The translations under genes and the position numbers were made by a program. A model generated the notes under the pieces. That model saw only the letters and a program-made list of their open reading frames with translations. It was not told the DNA's origin and did no database searches. 64,000 nt of DNA from NCBI GenBank assembly GCA_963678675.1, contig OY783193.1, forward strand, positions 23,863,309 through 23,927,308, read 5' to 3'. Numbering within the stretch: the stretch's first letter is position 1; each line of letters starts with the position of its first letter. This stretch comes from Xiphydria camelus (taxonomy: Eukaryota > Arthropoda > Insecta > Hymenoptera > Xiphydriidae). Positions 1 through 10,670 of the stretch are shown here, in pieces.

Positions 1-491
1 AAATTAAAGGATAACAAGTAAAATATAAAAATATTTTCGCCTATAAAAGACGAGATGGACAGCTCCACCCGGTGCAAATGACAAAACCGCCTTTGCTAAA
101 TTCTTTAATCAGGCCTTGCAAATGTAATGCTGATTGCAGAACAATGTCCTATAGTTTCAAAAGAACAAGATTAATTATATCTCTCGTTGCAAATGCATCC
201 ACAACCATTGTAAAAACTTACCTGCGTAAGTGTTCAATTTTGTTATTTTTCAATACTAATTAATTATGTAAACCACTTATTTCTTTTTCCATTAATAATT
301 AGATTTGTATTGCATTATGATGCCGTTTTTTTTTATTTCATACCTTACCCAAATAACCTTTTAATAGTCAAGAACAAGGTTTTTCTCACAGCTACAGCGA
401 CGGAATCGAAAACTCCTATTATATTGCCTAAAAAAAATTGACCACTAATTCCGTCCGGTAACCTCGACGATATCATTTTTGTTAAATAGTA
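1..491. other. AT-rich stretch without recognisable gene
   Basis: No reading frame beyond chance length and no repeat shared with the rest of the window was seen here. The sequence is AT-rich and ends at the TIR of the next element. Confidence 0.5.
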
Positions 492-1060
492 AGGGATCCC
501 TCATATAAGAAAAAAAAATTGACTACCACTCCTCTGAAACTTTGTGAGTAGCTTCATTTTGCCGAGTCTGCCAGCTTTTTTATCTGCGAAAAGTCTGGTT
601 TCCGCCGGGGTTTCGAGATATTAATTAACAAACATGTCAAAATTATAAATTTTGTCAGACTGGACATACCCGGCAGAAAACTTGTCGGACAATGTTACCA
701 TCAATTTTACAAATAATGATCTACCTTTGCCGAAAAAATCAGCTCGTTGGTAATTAGTTAACAATTTTTATCAATTTCACATGTTCAGAGTGTCGGACTG
801 GACATACCTGGCAGAAAACTTATCGGACAATGTTACCGTTTGATTTCATAAATATTTATCTTACTTCGGGCATAGAATCAGCTTGTTGGTCATCAATAAA
901 CAAAATTTATAAATTTTATATGATTATTTATTAATATCTCGAAACCCCGGCGGCAACCAAATTTTTCGCAAATAAAAAAGTTGGCAGACTCGGCAAAATG
1001 AAGCTGCTCATAAAGTTTCAGAGGAGTGGTAATCATTTTTTTTTCTTATGAGGGATCCCG
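492..1060. mobile_element. Long-TIR MITE with GGGATCCC ends
   Basis: The two ends are inverted repeats of roughly 165 bp, starting AGGGATCCCTCATA and its complement, running through a shared CACTCCTCTGAAACTTT block to GGTTTCGAGATATTAAT. TA lies at both outer edges, so a TA target duplication is possible. The middle holds two imperfect direct copies of a ~138 bp unit (about 650-787 and 788-905), each with GGACATACC and GTCGGACAATGTTACC. There is no coding capacity, so it must have been moved by a transposase in trans. Superfamily not assigned. Confidence 0.75.
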
Positions 1061-1899
1061 TACTAAAACCTTTCTGAACTTAAATCATCAATCAGAATGT
1101 GGTGATCGGTTTTTGTATACTCAATGTCTCTCAGCTCCCGGTTTAGCGGAGAAAAAATCCGGTCAGTCAGCCGTGAGGTGCTTTTCGTAAAATGTATGTA
1201 GGTACCTGCCTAAGAATAGGGACGGGCTCCCGGTCTGGGAAGGGGTGCCTCTGCGCGTAACTCCGGCGACCGCTAGAATGTGTGCGAACGGCACCAGTGG
1301 TTCTCCGGACGCACCAAGGTTATCAAAGTAATTTTTAAAGACTGAGATATCTTACAAATCACGACAATTACAGAAAAATGACCCGAGTGTAATGCGTCGG
1401 GAATTTAACTAACAAAATTATGGAACACAAAGAAGAAAAAATTATTCATAATATCGAAAGATATCGTTGACTTTACTTGGCACTTTTTAAACAATTGAGT
1501 GAAAAAAAAATATATAATTTTATTTTAAAAGTAGAGACTTTCTTAAGCAATTTAAGACAAAAAGCATTCAAAAATGTTAAATTTTCGATGTTTTACGATT
1601 TTTTATTTCCCCCTAATGTTTGCGCGGCTCTAGAGAATAAACCGTGGGAGTGGGAGTAAACTGTGTAAAACCTTTTTTATAGAGAATTTTAAGCTATACA
1701 ATTTTGAATTTACACTTTTTTCGATATCTCGCTTAGTTTTCGAGTTATTCTTGAATAACCCATTTTTGGGGTATTTGTTATTGTTTTTCAACCAAACCGC
1801 AAGAGGAAAAACCGCGATACTTCACCCAGAGCTTTATAGGGTCAAATGACAACGTTAAACAAAAACGCAGCCTGTATGTCAAAAGTTCGTATTTCAGAC
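1061..1899. other. Unassigned stretch
   Basis: No gene supported. A GC-richer patch near 1130-1320 is followed by AT-rich sequence. The short open frame at 1477-1659 has low-complexity AT-driven composition and no domain I recognise, so I do not call it. Confidence 0.4.
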
Positions 1900-2690
1900 C
1901 TTCGTTTACTGGACTAGTCAGGTCGCTTCGCTGGTCCGCACGAGATAGGAAGAGTCCAGTGATCGCTGCGGCTCGCTAGGCGGCGAGGGCCTGTCCCCAC
2001 TCCTATTAGACCCTTTCCGCGATTTTAATTGGTGATCGATGTCCCCCATCGATTTGCATGCGCGATGCTCTAGTTTCCGCTGCGCGCCCGCTCCGTCGAT
2101 CGTCAATCGAAGGAAACTAGTTCCTTCCTGGTTGGCGCGGATGCGCGCGCAGCTCGCTGGATTCAATCGTGGTTCCGGAACTGTCCCCTCACGGATGACG
2201 GCTTATGAATCCCTCCGGAACATTCCCCTGCGGGATCACGTGGAGGATCCCGATACGAGGCTAGCTTCTGGAGATTCCTCCGAAACATTCCCCTGTGGGA
2301 TCACGCGGAGAATCTCGAGGTGAAGCCTAGCCTCCAAGCGGTCCATCCGTGCCGAAGAAGCGGGGTGCCTGTCTAAACAGGGTACGTTCCTCGCCGGGTA
2401 CGCTGCTCAGTTGCAAGTCCCAGTCCTGCGCCTGGCAGGGAAGTCGTGTGCATTTCGCCGCACGGCATCTGGCGCTCGTTGCAGCCCCTTGGTCCTTCAG
2501 CTCCAGCGTCTTTTAGGTCGAATTACTGATCTCGCTACGGTATTCCGCTATGTCGCCCCTACTATTACAAAAGTTTCTAACGCGCTAAAATTTCTTATAC
2601 TAAATGCTATCCTGGGGATGGCGGGATCAGCGAAGCGACGTTAGGGAGTCGGCCAAATTGTAACGTGCACGAAGTGCAACGTTACAGTAG
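1900..2690. repeat. CpG-rich island with local direct repeats
   Basis: GC content rises sharply. Between about 2200 and 2335 a unit containing ACATTCCCCTG and GGGATCACG followed by GGAGAATC or GGAGGATC is repeated imperfectly. A 28 bp near-palindrome, GTAACGTGCACGAAGTGCAA and onward to the mirror, sits at about 2657-2686, directly before the next element. Frames on both strands are open only because of composition. It could be an eroded LTR or a non-autonomous element; I cannot decide. Confidence 0.4.
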
Positions 2691-3129
2691 AAAGTATGCG
2701 ATAGGAAGGATGGACCACGCATCCGTTGAAAGAATACGTGCGCCAGTGCGCATTTGTATTTATGACTGTGATACTATTAAACAGTACTTATACCGATGAC
2801 ACAGAGTTAAGGCCGAAACAGACATGGCCGCACCGCGCCCGTAGCGACTGTTGGCCGTGTGTCGGTTAACTGTCGGTGACGGTGACGCGAAAAGCCGGTG
2901 CCCACATAGCCGCGCCGCGCCCGCACCGTGTTTTTGGCCGTGTATTAGAGGTGCGTCGTACGTACACAACGAAACAGAACCGACTAGTCCCTACCTAACC
3001 GCGCCGACAGCACCGCACCGAGGCCGCAACGTGCCTGACTAGTTTCGTTTACTTTTTGACGGGCGCGGTGCGGTCTCGAGAGTTAACTTTCGAGTGCAAA
3101 GGGTTAATAAAATAATTAAATCTATATTT

Positions 3130-3725
3130 TTATTTTTATAAATGAAATAATCAATTAATTACACTTTTTACATATATGACTGGTTTCTCTTTCATGCATT
3201 TTCCGCAGACAAATTGTTTACAAATTATGCAAGTTTGAGTGGTTTTATTATCCGTGAACCTACAATCTTATTTGACATTTCCTTCGTGATTGGGAATTAT
3301 TGCTTGGGCTGCTTGATGTTCCTTCTCTTGTAGGTTTTCCTTTTCTTCTTCAAGGAATTCGTAATACTCTGTGACGAGTTCATCTGCAATAATCTGCACT
3401 TCAATTATTAAAATATTTACACAGTTTTCTAAATTTATTGCTGGAATTTTTTAATTCAAGTTAACTTTAAAACTAATTATTTCAGACCTACCAAAAATTT
3501 ACTTAAACCCATTTACTTCCAGGCCCCTCAATTGTAACAGGAAACGCTGTCTTGGTATCTTTATTCCAGTTGTTGCCTGATAGAGTATCCATGCATTGGT
3601 TTCAGCGAAATCCAGGATATTGAAAAATACGTGTACAGGCCATCTATTGCATTTTGATTTCACGCTATATTTTCGCGCCATTAGGTGAACCATATCGACG
3701 CGAAATTTAGTCTTATTATAATAAC
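3130..3725 (-). pseudogene. piggyBac transposase C-terminal fragment (left arm)
   Basis: Read on the minus strand, an uninterrupted 64-residue block (3499-3693) contains ARKYSVKSKCNRWPVHVFF, followed by NILDFAETNAWILYQ, the conserved end of the DDE_Tnp_1_7 (piggyBac) catalytic domain just after the last acidic residues. Further downstream on the same strand are an acidic, Glu/Gln-rich stretch and a cysteine cluster (CIICKQFVCGKC) that matches the cysteine-rich C-terminal domain that binds DNA ends in piggyBac transposases. The catalytic N-terminal two thirds are absent. Stops and an intron-like gap separate the two parts. It is a relic that cannot make active transposase. Confidence 0.75.
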
Positions 3726-3904
3726 TAATTGTTTCGGGTGTTAGCTTTCTATTATTTTTGGTTTTGATGCATTTATGTTTTTAACTTAGTACCGTTACTT
3801 TTTTTGTTGGTTACCAGACATAATAGTCCAGGCAACGAAGGCCGAAAAAGGCCAAATAGCGGAAAAAAATTCGTACAAAAACGGTAGTCGGAATTTTTAA
3901 TATT

Positions 3905-3970
3905 AATTCATACCGCTTAGTATCACGATAGCAAATCGTATATCGCTTAGTATCACGATCGCACACTAGG
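3905..3970. repeat. Two-copy tandem repeat
   Basis: ATCGCTTAGTATCACGAT or the close variant with ACCGC occurs twice, about 34 bases apart, with AGCAAATC between. It lies in the spacer of the fold-back element. Confidence 0.6.
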
Positions 3971-4172
3971 ATTAATCTTTCGATCGGTAAAGCGGGTTCA
4001 TTTTATTCATTCTAAACCCATCACACAAGATTAATTTGGCGCGTAGTCCGTCGCGCAAAGACGGAACATTGTTTATTAGAATAGGTATTGCGGGAAACGG
4101 CTTATTTCGATCCGTCTGTTAATTAACCATTTCCGGAAAAGGGGTACGACGGAACACAGACTCTAGTCTTTA

Positions 4173-4478
4173 AGGCTCGCGTCCACTTGCAATAAATTTC
4201 GCAAATTTGGCTGTAAGACAGCACTTGCAACATGTGCAAACAGCGCTGCAAGTTAACTTGCTGCAAACGTGTGCTCTCAGCGGAAGTGCTTGCGACCTGT
4301 CCGAACTTGCAAGTGAACACGTGCTACTTGCTAAAGCAAAATTGCGCTCTATGATTTCGGGCAGAGTTGAAAGTGTTGTCGCAAGTAAACTTGCGGGAAT
4401 TTTGATTCAAGTGTATACGCAAATGCAAGTTGCTCTAACAAAAACTGTCGCAAGTCACTTCCATGTGAACACGAGCCT
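4173..4478. mobile_element. 306 bp MITE, AGGCTCG ends, TTA target duplication
   Basis: Ends are AGGCTCGCGTCCACTTGC and the inverted GTGAACACGAGCCT, flanked on both sides by TTA (4170-4172 and 4479-4481). The body repeats short motifs such as CTTGCAA and GCAAGT in both orientations. A TWA-type 3 bp duplication is typical of PIF/Harbinger-type elements, so that assignment is likely but rests only on the duplication. The open frame through the element (4207-4500) is a by-product. Confidence 0.65.
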
Positions 4479-4834
4479 TTATAACCGTCCCATCGTTTGA
4501 CAGAAAGGATCGGAAGCGATGAACCCCGTCCGCGACGGCCCCTGCCACATATGATCCCTGCCGGGCCGTATCTTGCCGGGCGGTAGTACAGTTGTTTGTA
4601 TGTACTAGCTATATGCTCCCCAAACCCCGGGGGGTAAGTACCTGGCTCCGCGCATCGGGTCCCAAGATCGCCGGGGGTTTTGGTGACACGGTTTTGTCCA
4701 CGCATTTATGAAAAAACTATTTTATATAATATAATATAATATATAGTAATAAAAAAGGAGAAGGAAAAAATTTGATCCAGTCAGTATTTTGACGGGCCGA
4801 ACTAACACCCGAAACAGTTAGTTATTATAATAAG

Positions 4835-5395
4835 ACTAAATTTGGCGTCGATATGGTTCACCAAATGGCGCGAAAATATAGAGTGAAATCAAAATGCAAT
4901 CGACGGCCTGTGACGTATTTTTCAATATCCTGGATTTCGCTGAAATCAATGTATGGATACTTCATTAGGCAACAACTGGAATAAAGATACCAAGGCAGCG
5001 TTTTCTGTTACAATTGAGGGGCCTGGAAGTAAAATGGTTTAAGTGCATTTTTGGTCAGTCTGAAATAATTGACTTTAAAGTTAACTTGAATTAAAAAATT
5101 CCAGCAATAAGTTTAGAAAACTGTGTAAATATTTTAATAATTGAAGTGTAGATACTTGCAGATGGACTCATCACAGAGTATTACGAATTCCTTGAAGAAG
5201 AAAAGGAAAACCTTCAAGAAGGAACATCAAGCAGCCCAAGCAATAATTCCCAATGACGAAGAAAATGCCAAATAAGATTGTAGGTACACGGATAATAAAA
5301 CCACTAAAACTTGCATAATTTGTAAAAAATTTGTCTGCGGAAAATGCATGAAAGAGAAACCAGTCATAATATGTAAGAATTGTAATTAATTGATT
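4835..5395 (+). pseudogene. piggyBac transposase C-terminal fragment (right arm)
   Basis: This is the mirror copy of the minus-strand fragment at 3130-3725, now on the plus strand. It begins with VDMVHQMARKYRVKSKCNR and then loses frame (a deletion near 4910) before recovering the sequence for the same cysteine cluster near 5300-5390. Compared with the left arm it has more frame damage. No promoter or complete catalytic domain is present. The pair shows that a truncated piggyBac was duplicated head to head, not that two elements inserted separately. Confidence 0.7.
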
Positions 5396-5975
5396 ATTTA
5401 ATTTATAAACATAAAAATATGTTTGATTATTTTATTAGAAATAAGAAATTATATTGAGGATTATTTCCTTTAATGTGTGAATTAAGAATTTTTTGTCTAA
5501 AAATCAACATTTATTTCATAAGAATATGTATGGAAGCTCTTATAGGAAGAACAGATTGAAACTTCGTACATCCGACCGTGCCCGTCAAAAAGTAAAACGG
5601 CGCGGTGCGGGCTCGGTGCGGTGGTGTCGGCGCGGTGTCGTTGCGGTTAGGTGGGGACTGGGCGGTTCTATTCCATTCTGTAACTTTCTCACCGTGTGAT
5701 GGCCAACACTCGGTGCGGGCGCGGCGCGGGCGCGGTGCGGCTGTCTGTCTAGGCCTTTAAGAGAGAGTAAACTAAATGCGCTTTTTGAATAAGACACAAC
5801 GGTTCTCTCGTACCGTTTAATAGTACCACAGTCATAAATACAAATGCGCACTGGCGCACGTGTTCTTTCGACGGACGCGTGGTCCATCCTTCCTATCGCA
5901 TACTTTCTACAAAGAAGAATTTCGATGTTTCACATCTAACAATTTTTCTATAAAAACTGTTTTATATTATATTTT

Positions 5976-6572
5976 TAAACTGCTTATTATGATGTAGGTA
6001 CCGATATATGCCTGAAAGTTACACCACCGTTGCACTGGAGCTTCGTGACATACATACAAGAGGTCAAAGGTCGCAGATTTTGTTATCTCGCTTCCTATCG
6101 CTCCAACGTGAAAAATACCTGTTACAAAAGTTGAAGATCTCAATTTTTAATAACTAAAAAAATATTTCTCGTAAATACGCCTAACCGTTCTCGAGATATG
6201 TAGCTGAATATGTGGAAAAATTCAAAAATAGCCAAATTCTCAGGTCCCTATTTCCCGGAACGGTCTCGCCAACCGTTACTTAGGTCCCTATTTTCCGGAA
6301 CGGTTTCGCCGACCGTTACTCAGTTTTTACTGTGTACGTATTGCTCGGATATAGGGTAGACCGAGCCAAATCGGAATATTATACACCCGGGGAAAAGGTC
6401 TAGTTGAATATGAACCTGATAGAAAAGTGTATTTGAGACGAATAGGACTTTATTCACATCGAAAAAAGTCTATTTAGATTTGATAAATATTTCACTAGGT
6501 TCGTACTCGATTAAAAAGATATGCTAAATGTTTATCTAATTCAAATAGACTCGTGTTCGATTTGAATTTTTG
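5976..6572. repeat. Gene-free stretch with a 41 bp tandem duplication
   Basis: At about 6242-6322 a ~41 bp unit occurs twice; its core is GGTCCCTATTT followed by CCGGAACGG and GCC.ACCGTTACT. The rest is AT-rich and carries nothing I recognise. Confidence 0.6.
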
Positions 6573-7380
6573 TTTAAGAAGCCGTCAGTGTTTAATGTTA
6601 ACGTGCAAACGTTTCTTTAGTGCACATCAAGTGTAAACGTTTTTTTAGTGCACGTTGAGTGTAAACGTGGGTTATTTGTGTCCAGCCTCACTTTCTTAAA
6701 TGTGTTCAAACAAATTTCAAAAGGATTCCTCTAGAAAAAAACGAATTGTTTAGATAACCATATATTAACCATAACGAATTTGCGTACTGCATCACGCAAA
6801 TGGTTAAAAATCGCGTGGACACGAATGACCCACGTTTACACGGAATGGGTTAAAACATTCGGGGGCAAGATCTTCGGAATAAGGACCTACGAGCAGAAAA
6901 TAAATATTATCCAGCTTCTCCTGCATAGAAGGGTAAGTATTAATAGCTAATTTCATGAAATTATTTGCAAAAAGCAGATAGATGAATAAGTTTCTTTATT
7001 ATCTCATATGCTTGTCTTTCATACAGTTGCAGATCCAGCGTCATCGATGCAGCCAGAATGGAAAAATTGCCCGGAGGAGATACGCGAGGTTCAGGAAGGC
7101 CAGATATTCCATCGACTCGGAGGCGAAGGAACATGGAAAGGAGACCGCAGGCATTGGTGAGTGTAGCAGCTCAGCTATCGAGTAAGTAACGTACCTGAGA
7201 TTAATACTATTGTAGGCAGTATTATATCGAATTTGTATTCCTTATAAGGAGTGTTATATCGAATTCGTATTTCAGATCAGAGGAAGGGGCATGAGACCTG
7301 GTGCCCATCAAGCTACGTCATAGAACCATGCAGAGCAATCCAGTCGTCACTGAAGATTTAACTCCACATCTCCCGAAGAA
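6573..7380 (+). repeat. Segmental duplication copy 1, with splice-like signals
   Basis: About 0.8 kb is shared with 13590-14390 at high identity. Both copies keep a donor-like AAGG/GTAAGT (here near 6932), a pyrimidine-rich acceptor before ATCCAGCG (near 7028), a second donor ATCGA/GTAAGT (near 7183) and an acceptor TTTCAG/ATCAGAGG (near 7275). This copy has a 2 base insertion in the first exon-like block (TTCTCC versus TTCC), which breaks the frame that stays open in the other copy. A short ~28 bp unit containing TTTAGTGCAC is doubled at 6606-6665. Intron-like parts are as conserved as exon-like parts. Confidence 0.55.
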
Positions 7381-7505
7381 GTAATATTATCTTAAGAATC
7401 TCTGAGATTTTAGACTAAATTGGTAGAATACTTTTCCGTACATTATATTTCGCTGTACAAGAGAGGTATAGGTATTCAATTTCGATTGTTTAATATTATA
7501 TGTGG

Positions 7506-7711
7506 TTAATTTAACTTAACTTTTATTAGGTAATAATCAGGCTAAAAAAGCAACAAAAATCACAACACGTCTGACGCTTCGATTCCTCTCCGAACCCTCT
7601 CCGGAGACACAATGAAGGATTCATTCGAAAAAGAACCGAAACGTCAGACGTGCAGTGATTTTTGTTGTTTTTTGGCCTGATTATTACCTAATAAAAGTTA
7701 AGTTAAATTAA
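7506..7711. mobile_element. Palindromic MITE, copy a
   Basis: The ends TTAATTTAACTTAACTTTTA and its complement fold back, followed inward by TTAGGTAATAATCAGGC and CAACAAAAATCAC. The core contains GTCTGACG. and TCCTCTCCGAACCCTC. Two more copies sit at 7857-8062 and 22336-22535. No coding capacity. It lies inside repeat unit R and is itself part of a ~350 bp tandem duplication with copy b. Confidence 0.75.
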
Positions 7712-7728
7712 TATTAAACTACAGGCGA

Positions 7729-7856
7729 CATAAGTAATATTATCTTAAGCATCTATGAGATTTTAGACTAAATTGTTAGAATACTTTTCCGTACATTATA
7801 TTTCGCTGTACAAGAGAGGTATAGGTATTCAATTTCGATTGTTTAATAATATATGA
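7729..7856. repeat. Tandem copy of the segment left of the MITE
   Basis: AGTAATATTATCTTAAG and the following ~130 bases repeat the stretch at 7380-7505, so segment plus MITE were duplicated in tandem. A related stretch, inverted, lies at 22250-22310. Confidence 0.65.
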
Positions 7857-8062
7857 GGTTAATTTAAATTAACTTTTATTAGGTAATAATAATCAGGCCA
7901 AAAGGAACAAAAATCACAACACGTCTGACGCTTCGATTCCTCTCCGAACCCTCTTCGGAGACGAAATGAAGGATTCGTTCGAAGAGGAACCCAAACGTCA
8001 GACGAGCAGTGATTTTTGTTGTTTTTTGGCCTGATTATTACCTAATAAAAGTTAAGTTAAAA
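7857..8062. mobile_element. Palindromic MITE, copy b
   Basis: Same family as 7506-7711: inverted ends built on TTTTATTAGGTAATAATCAG and a core with the CCTCTTCGG variant. Differences from copy a are scattered substitutions. Confidence 0.75.
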
Positions 8063-8487
8063 TTATCTCATATATTATTAAACAATCGAAATTGAATAAG
8101 TCACCCCTCAAATTGACGGGGTTCGTAAACCTAGTGATAGTAAAGTAGGAATAATAAAATTTTACTCGTCTTAGTATTATACATTATTTTTCTAAATTTG
8201 TAATGCTATCGCTATATATTGTAACCCAATTTTAATTATCAATAAAATATAAAAATTTAATTCTAACCTCAAATGTTCTTCATTACCGACTCATTACCGA
8301 CAACGCAACCTTGTCCCAAGCGCCATAGTCTACCTTGAAACAAGCTTGCATAGCATACTGTCACAACATTGAAACGCGTAACGGATTTGCCTTGCATCAG
8401 CCTTGTTTTGCAACCTTGCCGCAAGGTTCTACCTTACCGGCCAACCTTGTAACAAACTTATTTCGGGGTACGATTTCTACCTGGGCA
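8063..8487. repeat. Repeat unit R, uninterrupted copy
   Basis: This segment is found again as two halves at 22536-22717 and 29506-29750. Here the halves are contiguous (ATCAATAA then AATATAAAAATTT at about 8239-8252), which makes this copy the empty site for the Helitron. The right part is rich in CAACCTTG and ends with TTTCTACCTGGG; an inverted relative of that end occurs at 13096-13160. Confidence 0.7.
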
Positions 8488-8870
8488 TAAGTGGTATCTT
8501 TACATGTGATGAAACAATTGGTCACGGTCATTGGAAGAGTATACATATACTTAGAGTTGAAGGTAAAACGTCTACATGGATCTCTGTAGACGACCAAAAT
8601 ATAAGAAAAATCCGACGGCCTGTAAATTCGAAAGCGGTATGTTTTATTTCTTCCAAATACTAAGGCAAAGTGAAAAACTTAAGGGTTCTCTAGTCTATAA
8701 ATTCCTTTCAAAATATCACGAGAATAAATCAAAAGTAACGTGGTTATAATTAATTGGCTCGTATCGGTATAAAATGTGAAACTTTAATTTTGTTGTAATA
8801 AAAAGCTATTCTCCTACATGTATTACATATTCTCCTCATGAATAAATTCCAAAAAGTAGTGAAATCCTGC
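8488..8870. other. Unassigned stretch
   Basis: No gene or repeat identified. Overlapping short frames on both strands near 8400-8660 show no recognisable domain. Confidence 0.4.
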
Positions 8871-10670
8871 TACAAAAACAGATTCTCTGTAAAAAAAGGC
8901 GGCATGTTCATTCAGTCCCAAAAAAATTGATACTACGTAAAATACTCTCCCAAAAAGATTTGAAATCAATTAAGATCGCCATGTTCAAGATTTATGTATA
9001 AAAAATAAAAAGCATCATTTGAAAGGAAAATTATTGTAAATCAAGTTACTAAAAAATTTGACTAAAAAAAATTAATAACAAAATTATCATAAAAAAGAAC
9101 ACCGCATTTTTTTCCTTCAAGATATAAAATTATATTCGATGTTTATGCACTTATGATTTTAAATAAATTCATACACTTATATGATACCACCAGTATACAG
9201 GGTGGACCAGGTTAAACGTAATTTTTTTTTATTTGTGATAGAATAACAAAAGAAAAGTAGACTTTCATAAGAAAATTTTTTTCGAAAATGTTTCCTAACA
9301 AAGATACAGGCTGTCAAAGTTTCGAAAAAAAAATGGTTTTCTGATCATAAATTCTAAGCCACTGGATCGGTTTCCATGAAATTTCGTACACAGGCTAATG
9401 TCGTATAGCTCGAAGTAATAATTAAATAATTTTAAAAAATTCTCCAGTGGCGTAGATACTGGGGGCCAGTACCCCCCTTTCCCCCTTCCCAATCTTCGGC
9501 GCCACTGGATATTTTGCAAAGAAAATTTAATCATTGGATTCCCCGTTTAATTTAAAGAAAAAAATTTCAAAAACGAAGTCACAAATCAAAAATTTGCAAG
9601 GGTGATTTTTTTCTTTAAATTAAACGGGCAATCCAATAATTAATTTTTCTTTGCAAAATATCCAGTGGCGCCGAAGATTGGAAAGGGGGAAAGGGGGGTA
9701 CCGGCCCACAGTAACTACGCCACTGGAGAATTTTTAAAAATAATTTAATTATTACTTCGAGCTATACGACATTAGCCTGTGTGCGAAATTTCATGGAAAT
9801 CGATCAAGTGGCTTAGAAGTTATGATGAGAAAACCATTTTTTTTTTCGAAACTTTGACACCCTATATATTTGTTAGGAAACATTTTTGAAAAAAAATTTC
9901 TCATGAGAATCTATTTTTTTTTGTTGCTCTATCACATCACAATTAATGGAGTTCAACCTAGCTTTGGCCTGCTCGCAACCCTATAAATTAAAATATACAT
10001 ATATCTCAAAAACGAAGCCATAAATCAAATGTTTGCAAGGGTGATTTTTTCCTCTAAATTAAACGGGGAATCCAATAATTAAATTTTCTTCGCAAAATAT
10101 CCAGTGGCGCCGAAGATTGGGATGAGGGAAGGGGGTTACCGGCCCCTAGTATCTACGCCACTGGAGAATTTTTAAAAATTATTTAATTATTGCTTAGAGC
10201 TGTTCTGCATTAGCCTGTGTGCAAAATTTCATGGAAATCGATCAAGTAGTTTAGAAGTTATGATGAGAAAACCATTTTTTTCGAAACTTTGACACCCTGT
10301 ATCTTTGTTAGGAAACATTTTTGAAAAAAATTTTCTTATGAAAGTCTACTTTTTTGTTGTTGTTCTATCACATATCAAAAAAAATGACGTTTAACCTGGC
10401 CCACCCTGTATAGTGGAAAAAATATGAAAATTTAAACGCGACATGTTCTTTTTTATGAAAATTTTGTTATAAATTTATTTTAGTCGAATTTTTTAGTAAC
10501 TTGATTTACAATAATTTTCCTTTCAAATGATGCCTTTTGTTTTTTATATATAAATCTTCAACATGGCGATCTTAATTGATTTCAAATCTTTTTTGGGGAG
10601 TATTTTACGTATCAATTTTTTCGGCACTGAATGAACATGCCGCCTTTTTTACAGAGAATCTGTTCTTGTG
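8871..10670. mobile_element. Inverted-repeat MITE (~0.58 kb) split by a 1.2 kb element
   Basis: Left 8871-9110 and right 10430-10670 are inverted copies, both with CAGATTCTCTGT, then GGCGGCATGTTCAT, then GATCGCCATGTT and TTTGAAAGGAAAATTATTG. The element inserted between them (9194-10412) has its own TIRs. Removing it leaves a palindromic non-coding element of about 0.58 kb. Confidence 0.7.
9194..10412. mobile_element. Modular MITE with CAGGGTGG ends, three inner modules
   Basis: Ends are TATACAGGGTGGACCAGG and the inverted CCTGGCCCACCCTGTATA, fitting a TA target duplication. Inside, a ~400 bp module containing CTCCAGTGGCGTAGATACTG and GGCGCCACTGGATATTTTGC is present three times: once in one direction (about 9200-9590) and twice in the other (about 9600-9960 and 9990-10410). 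Short open frames that cross the modules are repeats of each other and are not genes. The ends resemble widespread Tc1/mariner-type or similar TIRs, but no transposase is present. Confidence 0.7.

Larger units (their letters stand above)
2691..5910. mobile_element. Fold-back element with paired piggyBac C-terminal modules
   Basis: The sequence from 2691 to about 3755 is repeated in inverted orientation from about 4800 to 5910, leaving a ~1 kb spacer. The outermost part of each arm (GTAGAAAGTATGCGATAGGA and the following GGACCACGC) is the same terminal repeat seen in the MITEs at 60556-60885 and 61755-62145. The right arm continues to about 5975 with the rest of that TIR, while the left arm is truncated. 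Each arm also contains a C-terminal piggyBac transposase fragment reading toward the outside. Arms have diverged by substitutions and small indels, so this is not a very recent palindrome. Confidence 0.8.

Noticed and set aside
1900..2690. Possible rRNA fragment or host exon in the GC-rich island
   Set aside because: No stretch matches conserved rRNA sequence I know, and the open frames overlap on both strands without a domain.
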